NCBI GenBank assembly: GCA_946537585.1
Contig: CAMNFX010000066.1
Coordinates: 1 to 7,328, forward strand
Direction: 5' to 3'
Source: an uncultured Lachnospiraceae bacterium
GTDB lineage: Bacteria; Bacillota; Clostridia; Lachnospirales; Lachnospiraceae
DNA length: 7,328 nt
Shown: in pieces, positions 6,424 through 7,328 of the stretch
Position numbering within the stretch: position 1 is the stretch's first letter
Layout of the letters: the number at the start of each line of letters is the position of its first letter
Program-made: the position numbers and the translations under genes
Notes under the pieces: model-generated
Database searches by the model: none
Told to the model about the DNA's origin: nothing
The model's input: the letters and a program-made list of their open reading frames with translations, nothing else

Positions 6424-6426
6424 GAA
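6414..6426 (+). repeat. 13-base repeat shared with the SCIFF promoter
   Basis: GTCTTGACAAGAA here is identical to bases 56-68. In the SCIFF promoter it supplies the plus-strand -35 TTGACA; here its complement supplies the minus-strand -35 TTGTCA. The core TCTTG-A-CAAGA is an odd-length palindrome. In both places it follows an ATTTGTC-N6-CTCA element on the plus strand, 5 bases later at SCIFF and 20 bases later here. Confidence 0.6.
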
Positions 6427-6456
6427 ATGACAAAGAGAGGCGTTGGAATTGTCATT
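6426..6456. repeat. Perfect 8-base inverted repeat, AATGACAA/TTGTCATT
   Basis: AATGACAA (6426-6433) and TTGTCATT (6449-6456) are exact reverse complements, 15 bases apart. The pair lies just upstream of the regulator's -35 box (minus-strand sense). It may be a further protein binding site of the TGTCA class seen across this intergenic region. Confidence 0.45.
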
Positions 6457-6618
6457 GACCAAAACCCCTGCGTCATTTACATCATGGATAAAAAAAGAGA
6501 CAATGTATATAGAAGATCCCGACGAATGGACGTGTGCTCAGGTCTGCCCGTGATATGCACGGACATTTGAAAGGACAGCAAGCATAAGGAAAAAATTATT
6601 CTCTGTCATTTATTCACG

Positions 6619-6639
6619 GCGGCCGCAGGGCAAGGCCGC
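6619..6639. repeat. GC-rich hairpin GCGGCC/GGCCGC
   Basis: GCGGCC (6619-6624) and GGCCGC (6634-6639) are reverse complements with a 9-base loop; the same bases also give a direct repeat GGCCGCAG (6621-6628 and 6634-6641, shifted by one G). No T tract follows on either strand, so it is not an intrinsic terminator. Confidence 0.35.
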
Positions 6640-6682
6640 AGACCGAAGCACAATACAACAGATCCGTATCCAATCTGCCGGT

Positions 6683-6759
6683 GTCATTTTCGTGACAAAA
6701 TCCAGCGGTATTTTTGTAATATTTCAAAACATATTGACATGCCAGTCATTTTCAAGACA
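6683..6759 (+). repeat. Two copies of GTCATTTTC-NN-GACA around the zinc-ribbon promoter
   Basis: GTCATTTTCGTGACA (6683-6697) and GTCATTTTCAAGACA (6745-6759) match at 13 of 15 bases, 62 bases apart. The first overlaps the -35 box; the second lies in the 5' leader and abuts the ribosome binding site. Paired sites on both sides of a start suggest repression, possibly with looping. No known regulator is recognised. Confidence 0.45.
6692..6720 (+). promoter_or_regulatory. Promoter of the zinc-ribbon gene
   Basis: The -35 GTGACA (6692-6697) and the -10 TGTAAT (6715-6720) are 17 bases apart, each with five of six consensus matches. The predicted start is near 6727, giving a leader of about 46 bases. 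The -35 is the right arm of TGTCA-N6-TGACA (6682-6697). Confidence 0.6.
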
Positions 6760-6765
6760 AGGAGG
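6759..6765 (+). promoter_or_regulatory. Ribosome binding site of the zinc-ribbon gene
   Basis: AAGGAGG stands 7 bases before the ATG at 6773. It is a near-perfect site and fixes the start of a gene whose end lies outside the window. Confidence 0.85.
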
Positions 6766-6772
6766 AAGCGTT

Positions 6773-7328
6773 ATGAGTCAGTTTTGCACAAATTGCGGAG
6801 CCCCGATCCCCGATGATTCGAAGTTCTGTGAGGCCTGCGGAGCGAGAGTAGAACCCGAGGCCCCGGCTGCAGAACAGGGAGGTTATGCGGAAGAACCTCA
6901 GAAGATAAAGCCGGAAGCTTATGAACAGGCACCCGGCAGCGGCACTTCTAAATATGCAGACGATCCTGCTCCGAAGAGACCATCCGGTCCGGCGTTTCCT
7001 GGGGCTTCGGCACCCGCAGGACCTCAAAAGTCTGGCGGCGGGATCCCGAAGGGAGCCCTGATCGGCGGCGTAGCAGTGATCGCGGTCGCAGCAGTCGCGG
7101 GTATTTTCACGCTGCGCGGAAAGAAGGATGACGGCGGCAAAGCAGAGAGCACTGCTGTACAGACAGAGACCACTATGGCAGCTGTTCCTTCCGGAAGCAC
7201 CGGCACAGGCAATGCGGGCGGCAGCACCGGAAGCGCTGCAGGGGCATCTGCGGCCTCTGAAGGTGCCGGGACCGGCGGCCTTACCGCGGCAGAGCAGGCA
7301 GCTCTTATAGAGCAGGGCATGGATGCAA
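6773..7328 (+). CDS. Zinc-ribbon, single-TM protein (3' end outside the window)
   Basis: The frame stays open for 185 codons to the window end. It begins MSQFCTNCGAPIPDDSKFCEACGARV: Cys5, Cys8, Cys19 and Cys22 form a CX2C-X10-CX2C zinc ribbon of the short prokaryotic type. A Pro/Ala/Glu-rich linker follows (27-93), then one hydrophobic segment at about 94-114 (GALIGGVAVIAVAAVAGIFT) with RGKKDD after it, and a Ser/Gly/Ala/Thr-rich low-complexity spacer (about 122-169). A more structured part starts at TAAEQAALIEQGMDA. This predicts a cytoplasmic zinc ribbon and an extracytoplasmic C-terminal domain whose nature cannot be seen. Such proteins are common and mostly uncharacterised in Clostridia. 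It has its own promoter and is divergent from the HTH regulator; a link to SCIFF is not shown. Confidence 0.85.
   Translation, partial: MSQFCTNCGAPIPDDSKFCEACGARVEPEAPAAEQGGYAEEPQKIKPEAYEQAPGSGTSKYADDPAPKRPSGPAFPGASAPAGPQKSGGGIPKGALIGGVAVIAVAAVAGIFTLRGKKDDGGKAESTAVQTETTMAAVPSGSTGTGNAGGSTGSAAGASAASEGAGTGGLTAAEQAALIEQGMDA

Larger units (their letters stand above)
6306..6772. other. 467-base regulatory intergenic region between divergent genes
   Basis: The region separates the minus-strand HTH gene from the plus-strand zinc-ribbon gene. It holds two predicted outward promoters, the 42-base operator dyad, several TGTCA/TGACA inverted repeats and two GC-rich hairpins. The stretch from about 6510 to 6680 contains no gene I can support; it holds the hairpins at 6548-6562 (CCGTG/CACGG) and 6619-6639. 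A possible third promoter, TTTACA (6476-6481) with GACAAT (6499-6504) 17 bases later, could drive a short RNA toward the zinc-ribbon gene, but the -10 is weak. Confidence 0.6.

Noticed and set aside
6484..6570. 28-codon ATG frame in the intergenic region
   Set aside because: It has no ribosome binding site and an Arg-rich product of no known type; it overlaps the slightly better 6449-6553 frame.
6619..6639. GC-rich hairpin as an intrinsic terminator
   Set aside because: There is no T tract after the stem on either strand and no gene ends there.
6734..6739. TTGACA as a -35 box close to the zinc-ribbon gene
   Set aside because: No -10-like hexamer lies 16-18 bases downstream; that stretch is the ribosome binding site. 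The promoter 6692-6720 is better.
7024..7320. Minus-strand open frame opposite the zinc-ribbon gene
   Set aside because: It is the low-complexity complement (Ala/Pro/Val runs) of the linker-coding sequence.
1..7328. CRISPR array, tRNA, rRNA, insertion sequence or prophage attachment site
   Set aside because: No regularly spaced repeats, tRNA cloverleaf, rRNA-like stretch, transposase frame or terminal inverted repeats with target duplication were seen.

Overview
The window looks like chromosomal DNA from a moderately GC-rich member of class Clostridia, most likely Lachnospiraceae. The main reason is a complete SCIFF ranthipeptide locus, which is close to a signature of Clostridia. Strong AGGAGG-type ribosome binding sites and sigma-A-like promoters agree with this. 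The family-level placement is inference.

Layout. Bases 1-483 hold an operator-like element, a strong promoter, a 5' UTR hairpin, the 48-residue six-cysteine SCIFF precursor (154-300) and a leaky-looking terminator. The radical SAM/SPASM maturase (484-1911) and a 12-TM MFS transporter (1924-3123) follow on the same strand. Tail to tail with them, only 12 bases away, lies a minus-strand pair: a PLP-dependent Orn/Lys/Arg decarboxylase-family protein (3136-4674) and, upstream of it, a 517-residue HTH regulator (4752-6305). A 467-base intergenic region (6306-6772) then separates the regulator from a divergent plus-strand gene for a zinc-ribbon, single-TM protein (6773 to beyond the window end).

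How the parts connect. The SCIFF operon (precursor, maturase, transporter) is a RiPP pathway: the precursor is made in bulk, cross-linked by the maturase, and possibly exported by the transporter. The most notable signal is in the non-coding DNA. A 17-base element just upstream of the SCIFF -35 box (34-50) recurs in inverted form, with one mismatch, as half of a large dyad over the predicted transcription start of the HTH regulator (6352-6393). A second shared word, GTCTTGACAAGAA, contains the -35 box in both promoters. I infer that the HTH protein regulates itself and the SCIFF operon, which would make the region 34-6400 one regulatory unit. The intergenic region is also unusually rich in TGTCA/TGACA words arranged as inverted repeats, including near the zinc-ribbon promoter.

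The SCIFF core has glycine where, as I recall, the characterised CteA peptide has its thioether acceptor threonine. The cross-link pattern may therefore differ here.
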